Source: Aldehydirespirator sp965116195 (lineage in GTDB: Bacteria > Actinomycetota > Acidimicrobiia > Acidimicrobiales > Aldehydirespiratoraceae). Taken from it: DNA of 64,000 nucleotides. Position numbers and translations under genes: made by a program. The stretch lies in the NCBI GenBank assembly GCA_965116195.1, contig OZ220491.1:558001-622000 (forward strand). Direction: 5' to 3'. This document shows, piece by piece, positions 1-6,863 of the stretch (within the stretch, counting starts at the first letter, position 1; the number at the start of each line of letters is the position of its first letter). The notes below the pieces were generated by a model that made no database searches, was not told the origin of the DNA, and saw only the letters and a list, made by a program, of their open reading frames with translations.

Positions 1-1
1 T

Positions 2-472
2 GCCAATCTGGCTATCGGCTTGGCTGTTGATGGCTGGGACTCGACAGCAGGAGCGAGCGAGTTCGGATGGGCGTTGCTGATCGGCGCAGCCGGCTACGGG
101 TTGTCAATCACCTTTTGGGTGAAGGGTGCCCAGGAGTTGGGGGCGACCCGCGGCCAGGTGATCTTCGCCACCGGACCGTTCATCGGAACAGCCATTGCAT
201 GGTGGCTGCTCAGCGAGCCGGTCACCGGCCTGCAGGTATTGGCGGTCATTCTGGTTGCGGCGGGGGTCGGTCTTTCGCTGCAATCTGACCACGAGCACAG
301 CCATCACCACGAGCGTGTGGTGCATGATCACGACCACATCCACACCGACGGTCACCATGATCACATCCACTCCGACGGGTTCACCGGGCACCACCGACAT
401 CGCCATGTTCACGAGGAGCAGGTCCACGCCCATCCGCATGCTCCCGACCTGCATCACCGTCACGATCACTGA
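2..472 (+). CDS. DMT/EamA-family transporter, C-terminal part, with His-rich tail
   Basis: The reading frame is open from the window edge, so the N-terminus lies outside. The visible part contains hydrophobic helices typical of the second EamA repeat (segments around codons 15-35 and 50-92), followed after codon 95 by a hydrophilic tail of about 60 residues in which roughly a third are His, mixed with Asp. EamA proteins are inner-membrane drug/metabolite exporters of unknown substrate here. His-rich cytoplasmic tails are common in metal transporters (for example ZIP and CDF proteins), so metal binding by the tail is a reasonable inference but not shown. The gene converges on the enoyl-ACP reductase gene, with about 107 bases between them and no convincing terminator. 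Confidence 0.75.
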   Translation, partial: ANLAIGLAVDGWDSTAGASEFGWALLIGAAGYGLSITFWVKGAQELGATRGQVIFATGPFIGTAIAWWLLSEPVTGLQVLAVILVAAGVGLSLQSDHEHSHHHERVVHDHDHIHTDGHHDHIHSDGFTGHHRHRHVHEEQVHAHPHAPDLHHRHDH

Positions 473-579
473 CCACCTGACGGCGGACCCGTCACCTGCA
501 ACTCTGAAAGCGCTCCCTCCTCGGGGTGCGTTCGTGATGCGGTACCGGGGGGTCATGTCTCCGTGTGTCTCAGGCCCAG

Positions 580-1347
580 TCAGGCACCCATGGCGTGATA
601 GCCGCCGTCGGCAGGGACTATTGCCCCGGTTGTGGCGGGAAGCCAGTCGCTGAGCAACGCCACAATCGTGCGTGACACGGCAGTGGGGTCGGTCACCTTC
701 CAGCCCAGAGGTGCGCGCAACCCCCAGGCGTCCTCAAACTCCGAGAACCCCGGAATGGAGCGGGCGGCCATGGTTCTGACCGGTCCGGCTGACACCAGGT
801 TGACGCGTATGCCCTGAGCGCCGAGGTAGCGTGCCAGATAACGCGAGGTGGCCTCAAGACCCGCCTTGGCAACACCCATCCAGTCATATGCCGGCCAGGC
901 CCGGGTGCCGTCAAAGTCCAAGCCGACTATCGACCCGCCGCCACCCATCAGAGGTGCCACCGCCTCGGCGAGCATCTTCAGCGAATATGTGGAGATCTCC
1001 AACGCCACTCTCACGTCGTCCCAGGGGGCATCCATGAAGTTTCCACCCAGACAACTCGCCGGTGCGAAACCAATGGAGTGCAGCGCTCCGTGCAGGGGTC
1101 TGCCTTCGTTCGCCAGGTGGTCTCGCAGAACGCTGACATGGGATGGTTCGGTGACATCGAATTCGACCACGTCAATGTTGTCGCCCAGTCGGCGTGCCGT
1201 TCGCTGGGTCAGGCGCATCCCCCTGCCGGCTCCCGTGAGCACGATCTCGGCACCTTCGGCCAGCGCCATCTCGGCTGCACCGAAGGCAAGCGAGGTGTCG
1301 GTCAGTACGCCGGTGATCACGATGCGCTTGCCGTCCAGAAGGCCCAT
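580..1347 (-). CDS. fabI: enoyl-[acyl-carrier-protein] reductase (NADH), FabI/InhA type
   Basis: This 255-residue SDR-fold enzyme would reduce the enoyl-ACP double bond in the last step of each fatty-acid elongation cycle. It starts MGLLDGKRIVITG and carries the divergent nucleotide-binding loop of the FabI/InhA family (GVLTDTSLAFGAA) rather than TGxxxGIG. The catalytic pair Tyr154-x6-Lys161 is in YDWMGVAK, and SIGFAP occurs at about residue 91, matching InhA spacing (Tyr158/Lys165 in M. tuberculosis). Length is within the family range. I chose the ATG at 1347 because homology begins exactly there; the frame stays open upstream through the 72-bp repeat array to 2040, but that extension is only repeat sequence. 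It is divergent from mshC, with the array in the shared promoter region. Confidence 0.9.
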   Translation of the reverse strand: MGLLDGKRIVITGVLTDTSLAFGAAEMALAEGAEIVLTGAGRGMRLTQRTARRLGDNIDVVEFDVTEPSHVSVLRDHLANEGRPLHGALHSIGFAPASCLGGNFMDAPWDDVRVALEISTYSLKMLAEAVAPLMGGGGSIVGLDFDGTRAWPAYDWMGVAKAGLEATSRYLARYLGAQGIRVNLVSAGPVRTMAARSIPGFSEFEDAWGLRAPLGWKVTDPTAVSRTIVALLSDWLPATTGAIVPADGGYHAMGA

Positions 1348-1466
1348 GCATGGCAACGGTACCGTGTGATGATGAATCCCACCGACACAGCCCAGCCAGC
1401 TCTGCCCCCGGTCGGTGCCACAGGAGACCGGCGTGAGCTTGCGTTTGCAATGACACAAGCCTGGCA

Positions 1467-1795
1467 GCCGGTGGGTCGATGCCGGAGTGGGTACAGGATG
1501 CTCTGCCGGGGCGACGCGCGCGATGTGCGTGCTCTTGAGCCGGTGGGCCGATGCCGGAGTGGGTACAGGATGCTCTGTCGGGGCGACGCGCGCGATGTGC
1601 GTGCTCTTGAGCCGGTGGGCCGATGCCGGAGTGGGTACAGGATGCTCTGTCGGGGCGACGCGCGCGATGTGCGTGCTCTTGAGCCGGTGGGCCGATGCCG
1701 GAGTGGGTACAGGATGCTCTGTCGGGGCGACGCGCGCGATGTGCGTGCTCTTGAGCCGGTGGGCCGATGCCGGAGTGCGTAGGAGACCGGCGTGA
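1467..1795 (+). repeat. 72-bp tandem array (4.3 copies) at the mshC start, with bridging ORF
   Basis: Near-identical 72-bp units begin at 1467, 1539, 1611, 1683 and 1755 (last partial). The sequence around the mshC start (AGGAGACCGGCGTGAGC) exists twice, at about 1425 and at 1783, on either side of the array, so the array grew out of the gene's own start region. Because 72 is a multiple of 3 the array is open in the plus direction: a GTG-initiated frame of 102 codons runs 1487-1795 and its TGA overlaps the mshC GTG (GTGA, 1792-1795). It is also open on the minus strand as a frame continuous with fabI. Confidence 0.9.
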
Positions 1796-2967
1796 GCTTG
1801 CGTTTGTATGACACGGCTCGTGGTGCCGTGGTGCCGTTTGAGGCACCTCCAGTGGTTCGCATCTACGTGTGTGGCATAACCCCGTACGACGCCACCCACC
1901 TGGGGCATGCTGCCACCTACATCACCTACGATGTGTTGCAGCGACGGCTGCAAGACCTGGGCCATGAAACCCGCTGTGTGCGCAATGTCACCGATGTGGA
2001 CGATGACATCTTGACGGTGGCACAGCAGCGCGACATCCACTATCTGGATCTGGCCTTTGCGCAGACAGCTCGTTTTGATGACGACATGGCAGCACTCAAC
2101 ACGCTTCCGCCCACGTCAGAGCCGCGGGCGACTTCCGCCATCGCTGATATTCGCGGCTTCATCTATCAGGCACTTGAGCGGGGTTTTGCCTATTGCGCGT
2201 CAGGGGGCGTTTACTTTGACACGGCTGCGTTTGACGGCTTTGGTTCGCTTTCGGGTTTTGGACACCAGCACATGACTGACCTGGCCCGGCAGTGGCGAGA
2301 CGATCCTGATGACCCCGCCAAGCGCAATCCCCTTGATTTTGTGCTGTGGCAGCGCGCCCGACCCGGTGAACCCAGATGGGAGTCACGCTGGGGGCCGGGA
2401 CGGCCGGGCTGGCATGTGGAGTGCTCCACCCTGGCGTTGCGTGAGTTGGGCCCGACCATTGACCTGCATGGTGGCGGCGCGGACTTGCTGTATCCGCATC
2501 ATGAATGCGAGCGTGCCCAGTCCGAGGCGGTGACCGGCAAGCCCTTTGCCCGGCACTGGCTGCACCAGGCGCTGGTGCATTGTCGAGGATCCAAGATGTC
2601 CAAGTCTGTGGGCAACCTGATCCTGGTGCATGAGTTGCGCCGAAACCATGAGGCCATGGCGATCCGACTGGCCCTCATGTCACAGCATTACCGCACGCCC
2701 TGGCCCTGGCATGACGGCCTGTTGGTGGAGGCTGAGCATCGCCTGGCTCTCTGGCGTCAAGCCTCATCGTCAGATGCTGAGGTTGACGAAGAAGAACTTC
2801 TCACGGAGGTGCGGGCAAGCCTTGACGATGACCTGGATGTCCCTGGCGCGCTGGCAGCCGTTGATGCGACTGCTCGCAGTGGCCGCAGCGTGCGTGCCAG
2901 CGCTGCCCTTCTGGGAGTGACACTGGATCCTGCGACACCAGCCACACAGCCGTCGTGGTCCTGTTGA
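1792..2967 (+). CDS. mshC: L-cysteine:1D-myo-inosityl 2-amino-2-deoxy-alpha-D-glucopyranoside ligase (MshC)
   Basis: MshC joins cysteine to GlcN-Ins with ATP, the penultimate step in mycothiol biosynthesis, and is a cytosolic relative of cysteinyl-tRNA synthetase. The N-terminal signature CGITPYDATHLGHA (residues 27-40, HIGH-type motif HLGH at 36-39) is the MshC form; true CysRS has CGPTVYD. Zinc ligands are the Cys in CGIT, the Cys of HVECST (about 211) and the His of PHHE (about 236); HGGGADL is at about 226 and KMSKS at about 268. At 391 residues it lacks the long C-terminal anticodon-binding domain of CysRS. The GTG start has a good AGGAGA ribosome site 5 bases upstream, which also lies in a duplicated block. 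CysRS is the alternative, but motif and length favour MshC. Confidence 0.85.
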   Translation: MSLRLYDTARGAVVPFEAPPVVRIYVCGITPYDATHLGHAATYITYDVLQRRLQDLGHETRCVRNVTDVDDDILTVAQQRDIHYLDLAFAQTARFDDDMAALNTLPPTSEPRATSAIADIRGFIYQALERGFAYCASGGVYFDTAAFDGFGSLSGFGHQHMTDLARQWRDDPDDPAKRNPLDFVLWQRARPGEPRWESRWGPGRPGWHVECSTLALRELGPTIDLHGGGADLLYPHHECERAQSEAVTGKPFARHWLHQALVHCRGSKMSKSVGNLILVHELRRNHEAMAIRLALMSQHYRTPWPWHDGLLVEAEHRLALWRQASSSDAEVDEEELLTEVRASLDDDLDVPGALAAVDATARSGRSVRASAALLGVTLDPATPATQPSWSC

Positions 2968-3273
2968 TTACTTCAATCTCAAAGGGTGGTCGGACTGGCG
3001 CTGACCGAGGTTGAGGGCCACTAAGCCGTCATGGTCCCGTTGATCACTTCAACGCGGTACTTGATGTCCTGTGCCTTGGGACAGTCAAGAAGTCCTGGCT
3101 CTGAGACACCGCTTGCCTCATTGATCATTTCACCTGCTGCCCACTGAGTGAAACGTTGCGCTGATTGGCCCTGAGACAGTGCATGCCCCATTGATCATCC
3201 ACAGTCCGTAGAGGGCTATTTCAACTCCGTGATCAGCAGTCGTGGCCCATGAGCAGCGCTAGCCTGCCCGTCG
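2968..3273. other. non-coding spacer with degenerate repeats, mshC-thrS
   Basis: No gene is visible. The spacer holds four or five diverged copies of a block built around TTGATCA(C/T)TTCAA, preceded by GTCGTGGTCC or GTCATGGTCC, spaced irregularly (about 2955, 3030, 3120 and 3190). They look like an old, decayed tandem array similar to the fresh ones elsewhere in the window. No strong promoter or terminator was recognised. Confidence 0.5.
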
Positions 3274-5523
3274 GTGACTGCTATAGCGGTATCTCTTCTG
3301 GACGGCTCGACACGTGAGTTGGCTGAGGGCTCCAACGGGGCTGATCTGGCCTCTGACATAGGCCCTCGGCTGGCCGCGGATGCCGTGGTCGCGGTCGTTG
3401 ACGGCGTGGAGCAGGACCTGGCAATCCCGTTACGAGATGGTGCCAGAGTCGAGATCGTCACCGCCTCGCAGCCTCGGGGGTTGCACACCATTCGCCATTC
3501 CACCGCTCATGTGTTGGCCCAGGCGGTGCTTGACCTGTATCCCGGTGCCACCTTCGCCATCGGCCCGCCCATTGAGCACGGCTTCTACTATGACTTCGAG
3601 TTGCCGGACGGTGCCACCTTTGCCGATGCTGACCTGGAGCGCATCGAAGCTCGGATGCGTCAGATAATTGCCGAAGACCAGCCCTTCGTGCGTGGTGAGG
3701 TCGAAGCTGCCGACGCGCTGGAGATGTTCGCAGATCATCGCTACAAGTGCGAGATCATCAATGCGGTTGCCTTGAACACAGGCGGCGACAGCGACAGCGA
3801 CAGTGACAGCGACCGCACCGCTTCTGGTTCTGGTGACGCTGCTGGTTCTAGTGACTCTGCCGGTAGTGGTGACGCTGCCGGTAGTGGTGACGCTGCTGGT
3901 TCTAGTGAGGCTGCTGGTTTCGGTGACGCTGCTGGTTTCGGTGACGCTGCTGGTTCTGGTGAGGCTGCTGGTTTCGGTGAGGCTGCTGGTTCTAGTGACG
4001 CTGCTGGTTTCGGTGACGCTGCTGGTTCCGGTGACGCTGCCGGTATCAGCCGAGCCGCCAACGACCTGGCCTCAGAAGCTGCGGGTCACGGCACGGTCAG
4101 CTACTACCGCAACAGTGCTGACGGCAACGGTTTCGTGGACTTGTGCCTGGGCCCCCATGTGCCTTCCACAGGGCGGCTCGGCCATTTTGTGTTGCAGCGG
4201 GTGAGCGGCGCCTACTGGCGGGGCAACGAACGCAATCCCGTGCTGCAACGCATCTACGGCACCGCCTGGGCCACCCGAAAGGAACTCGCCGCTCATCTGC
4301 ACCGCCTGGCCGAAGCCGAGCGACGTGACCACCGTCGCCTGGCGGCCGAGCTTGATCTGGTGTCCTGGCCAACGGAGCTCGGCCCCGGGCTGGCCGTGTG
4401 GCATCCGAAGGGAGCCCTGGTGCGCAAGATCATGGAGGACTATGCCAGGCAGCGCCACCAGGACGGGGGCTATCAGTTCGTGTTCTCACCGCATCTGGCC
4501 AAGTCGCTTTTGTGGGAGACCTCCGGGCACCTTGACTTCTACGCCGACAGCATGTATCCGCCCATGAAGATGGACGGGGCCGACTACTACCCCAAGCCGA
4601 TGAACTGCCCGTTTCACGTGATGGTGTACCGGTCGTCTCAGCGCAGTTATCGGGACTTGCCGATGCGACTGTTCGAGTTGGGCGCGGTCTATCGCTACGA
4701 GCTCTCGGGCACGATACACGGTCTGTTGCGCAGCCGGGGCTTCACCCAGGACGACAGTCACATCTTTTGCGCCCGTGCTGACATCGCCGACGAGTTGGCA
4801 GCGTTGCTCGACTTTGTGCTGAACGTGTTGGAGGCTTTCGGCTTCACCGAGTTTCAGGCGAAGTTGTCAACCCGTCCCCATGACAAGTCGGTCGGCGAAG
4901 CAGCGCTGTGGGACGAGGCCACCGCCGGTCTGCGTGCGGCTCTGCAGGCCAACGGACTCGACTACGAGACCGATGAGGGCGGCGGTGCGTTCTACGGGCC
5001 CAAGATTGATGTTGATGTTCGTGATGCCATCGGCCGGTCGTGGCAGCTGTCCACCATCCAGCTCGATTTCAATCTGCCCGAGAGGTTCGGGCTGGAGTAT
5101 GTGGCACCCGACGGCTCACGTCCGCGTCCGGTGATGATCCACAGGGCTCTGTTCGGTTCGGTGGAGCGCTTCTTCGGGGTGTTGTTGGAGCACTACGCCG
5201 GGGCCTTTCCTGTCTGGTTGGCACCAGTGCAGGCTCAGGTGCTGCCGGTGGCTGCCGCCCATCGTGGCTATGCCCGACAAGTGGCTGACAGTTTGCGTTC
5301 GCAGGGTTTTCGGGTTGAGTTGGCTGCCGCGGACGAGCCTCTCGGCAGGCGAGTCCGGGCCGCCAAGCTGGCCAAGGTTCCTTACGTGCTGGTGGTGGGT
5401 GATGACGACGCCGTCAACCACACAGTCGGGGTGAACGCCCGAGGAGCCACCAAGCCGGAGCGGGATGTGTCACTCAGCGACTTCTCGGCCCGACTGAACG
5501 CCGAGGTCAAGGAGCGGGCTTGA
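3274..5523 (+). CDS. thrS: threonyl-tRNA synthetase with a repeat insertion in the editing domain
   Basis: Class II aminoacyl-tRNA synthetase that charges tRNA-Thr in the cytosol. Domains in order: TGS (1-65), editing domain starting HTIRHSTAHVLAQA (HxxxH, about 72-85), its second half with VDLCLGPHVPSTG (CxxxH, about 290), the catalytic core with class II motif 2 (YRYELSGTIHGLLRSRG, about 490) and motif 3 (IHRALFGSVERFF, about 625), the zinc Cys in PMNCPFH, and a C-terminal anticodon-binding domain. At 749 residues it is longer than the usual 640-690 because about 95 residues are inserted between the two halves of the editing site: a (Ser-Asp) run then 12 six-residue repeats. All catalytic motifs are intact, so I expect function. 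The GTG start at 3274 begins the TGS domain. thrS followed by a HIT gene is a common actinobacterial arrangement. Confidence 0.95.
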   Translation: MTAIAVSLLDGSTRELAEGSNGADLASDIGPRLAADAVVAVVDGVEQDLAIPLRDGARVEIVTASQPRGLHTIRHSTAHVLAQAVLDLYPGATFAIGPPIEHGFYYDFELPDGATFADADLERIEARMRQIIAEDQPFVRGEVEAADALEMFADHRYKCEIINAVALNTGGDSDSDSDSDRTASGSGDAAGSSDSAGSGDAAGSGDAAGSSEAAGFGDAAGFGDAAGSGEAAGFGEAAGSSDAAGFGDAAGSGDAAGISRAANDLASEAAGHGTVSYYRNSADGNGFVDLCLGPHVPSTGRLGHFVLQRVSGAYWRGNERNPVLQRIYGTAWATRKELAAHLHRLAEAERRDHRRLAAELDLVSWPTELGPGLAVWHPKGALVRKIMEDYARQRHQDGGYQFVFSPHLAKSLLWETSGHLDFYADSMYPPMKMDGADYYPKPMNCPFHVMVYRSSQRSYRDLPMRLFELGAVYRYELSGTIHGLLRSRGFTQDDSHIFCARADIADELAALLDFVLNVLEAFGFTEFQAKLSTRPHDKSVGEAALWDEATAGLRAALQANGLDYETDEGGGAFYGPKIDVDVRDAIGRSWQLSTIQLDFNLPERFGLEYVAPDGSRPRPVMIHRALFGSVERFFGVLLEHYAGAFPVWLAPVQAQVLPVAAAHRGYARQVADSLRSQGFRVELAAADEPLGRRVRAAKLAKVPYVLVVGDDDAVNHTVGVNARGATKPERDVSLSDFSARLNAEVKERA
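3826..4041 (+). repeat. 18-bp in-frame array (12 copies) inside thrS
   Basis: Twelve consecutive 18-bp units encode G-(S/F)-(G/S)-(D/E)-A-A hexapeptides with variation at positions 2-4. A run of GACAGC codons (Asp-Ser) precedes it at 3787-3812. The array is acidic, Gly/Ala-rich and probably an unstructured loop. It lies between the HxxxH and CxxxH halves of the ThrRS editing site. Confidence 0.95.
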
Positions 5524-5812
5524 GGTGGACGGACATGGTCGCTCATTTGGGTTTGCCGTGTGCCCCCCGTCAGCGCCGAGGTGCAGGAGTGGGTTGCGCG
5601 GTGAAAGGTTGCTAGTTGCAAGAGCGGGTGTGAGAGGTGAACGAGGGTTGTTGAGTGAGATGCGGGAGCAGGCCTGAGGTGGACGAGTTTTGTTGAGTCA
5701 CAGAAACGTGTCTGAGGTGACCGCCAACACTCAATCAGGTGCGAAATGTCACAGGGTTTGTTGAGTCACAGAAACGTGTCTGAGGTGACCTGCCTGCGAG
5801 GGTTGTGCTGAG
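5524..5812 (+). other. thrS-HIT spacer with duplicated junction fragments
   Basis: The spacer contains a 36-base near-perfect direct repeat (TTGTTGAGTCACAGAAACGTG plus TCTGAGGTGACC, split here; copies at about 5693 and 5759). The thrS end, GAGCGGGCTTGAGGTGGACG, recurs in slightly changed form at about 5666 (GGAGCAGGCCTGAGGTGGACG is the altered version, one base longer). A short frame ends with TGA at 5809-5811, one base before the GTG of the HIT gene. No other gene is visible. Confidence 0.6.
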
Positions 5813-6760
5813 GTGGTGGAGCATCTCTGGGCTGGCTGGCGGCTTGCTGCCATGATTGCCGACCGTGAGGCGGCTGCTGCCGGGATTGTTGACTCGTCCG
5901 GCACGATCCCGGGCGCGATCGGTGGTGGAGGCAGCGGTGGTGTGGGCAGCGGTGGTGTGGGCAGCGGTGGTGTGGGCAGCGGTGGTGTGGGCAGCGGTGG
6001 TGTGGGCAGCGGTGGTGTGGGCAGCGGTGGTGTGGGCAGCGGTGGTGTGGGCAGCGGTGGTGTGGGCAGCGGTGGTGTGGGCAGCGGTGGTGTGGGCAGC
6101 GGTGGTGTGGGCAGCGGTGGTGTGGGCAGCGGTGGTGTGGGCAGCGGTGGTGTGGGCAGCGGTGGTGTGGGCAGCGGTGGTGTGGGCAGCGGTGGTGTGG
6201 GCAGCGGTGGTGTGGGCAGCGGTGGTGTGGGCAGCGGTGGTGTGGGCAGCGGTGGTGTGGGCAGCGGTGGTGTGGGTGAGGTCGAACAGAGCCTGTTCGA
6301 GGCGATCCTGGCGTCTGGTCTGCCTGACGAGCAGACGCATATCGTCTGGCGCGGCGAGCGGGTGTTTGCCATCTTGAACCGCTATCCGTATTCCACCGGG
6401 CACCTGCTGGTTCTGCCCTATCGTGCCGTCGCGGGGATTGAGCAACTCGACAGCGTGGAACGTCACGAGATGTGGGACACCGTTCACGATGCAGTGGTGG
6501 CGGTCAAGGCGGCCTTTTCTCCTGATGGTGTGAACATCGGTGCCAACCTGGGTGAGGGTGCCGGCCCCAGTGTGCATGACCATGTCCACATCCATGTGCT
6601 GCCCCGATGGCGTTCCGACACCAACTTCATGACCGCAGTGGCTGACGTGAGGGTTCTGCCTCAATCGCTACAGGATTGTTGGGAACGACTGAGAGCCACC
6701 TGGCCCCAAGCGGTCACCCCCAACACCGCCCCCCAGCCAGGAACCAAGACGGATACCTGA
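5813..6760 (+). CDS. HIT-family nucleotide hydrolase/transferase with a 23-copy pentapeptide repeat
   Basis: HIT proteins hydrolyse or transfer nucleotidyl groups (AMP-lysine, Ap4A-type substrates). The C-terminal half shows the actinobacterial HIT pattern: FAILNRYPYSTGHLLVLP, then VNIGANLGEGAGPSVHDHV, with the catalytic triad HVHIHVLPRW and a conserved tail. The N-terminus matches the family's LWxxWR opening (LWAGWRLAAM). Between them, where relatives carry a short CxxC-containing stretch, this protein has 23 exact Gly-Ser-Gly-Gly-Val units; no CxxC is left. Without the repeat the protein is about 200 residues, the usual size. The GTG at 5813 (or GTG 5816) is the start; upstream the frame has no start codon. 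It lies just downstream of thrS in the same direction. Confidence 0.88.
   Translation: MVEHLWAGWRLAAMIADREAAAAGIVDSSGTIPGAIGGGGSGGVGSGGVGSGGVGSGGVGSGGVGSGGVGSGGVGSGGVGSGGVGSGGVGSGGVGSGGVGSGGVGSGGVGSGGVGSGGVGSGGVGSGGVGSGGVGSGGVGSGGVGSGGVGSGGVGEVEQSLFEAILASGLPDEQTHIVWRGERVFAILNRYPYSTGHLLVLPYRAVAGIEQLDSVERHEMWDTVHDAVVAVKAAFSPDGVNIGANLGEGAGPSVHDHVHIHVLPRWRSDTNFMTAVADVRVLPQSLQDCWERLRATWPQAVTPNTAPQPGTKTDT
5931..6275 (+). repeat. 15-bp perfect tandem array, 23 copies, inside the HIT gene
   Basis: The unit GCAGCGGTGGTGTGG is repeated 23 times from 5931 with no visible base change, coding Gly-Ser-Gly-Gly-Val. Perfect identity means very recent expansion or ongoing homogenisation; copy number is likely to differ between cells or be misassembled. 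It is also open in other frames on both strands, which creates long spurious reading frames. Confidence 0.97.
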
Positions 6761-6762
6761 TC

Positions 6763-6789
6763 AAAAAACTCCCATTGTGTTCTGGGGGT
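6763..6789 (-). terminator. probable Rho-independent terminator of hamB
   Basis: On the minus strand a 7-bp hairpin (ACCCCCA paired with TGGGAGT, one G-U pair, 8-base loop) is followed directly by six U. It sits between the convergent HIT and hamB genes and has the U-run only on the hamB side. Confidence 0.55.
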
Positions 6790-6863
6790 GTTCATTTGTG
6801 GTTTGAGTTTGAGGCGCAACTGTGGCCGATACTTGACCAAATCCCCGCCCGGTCACACTCGGC

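Noticed and set aside
1792..2967. Cysteinyl-tRNA synthetase (cysS)
   Set aside because: CGITPYDATHLGHA and the 391-residue length match MshC; CysRS has CGPTVYD and about 460 residues with an anticodon-binding domain.
5735..6664. Minus-strand frames with (AAHTT)n or (PLPTP)n opposite the HIT gene
   Set aside because: They come only from the 15-bp repeat; the plus frame holds the HIT triad.
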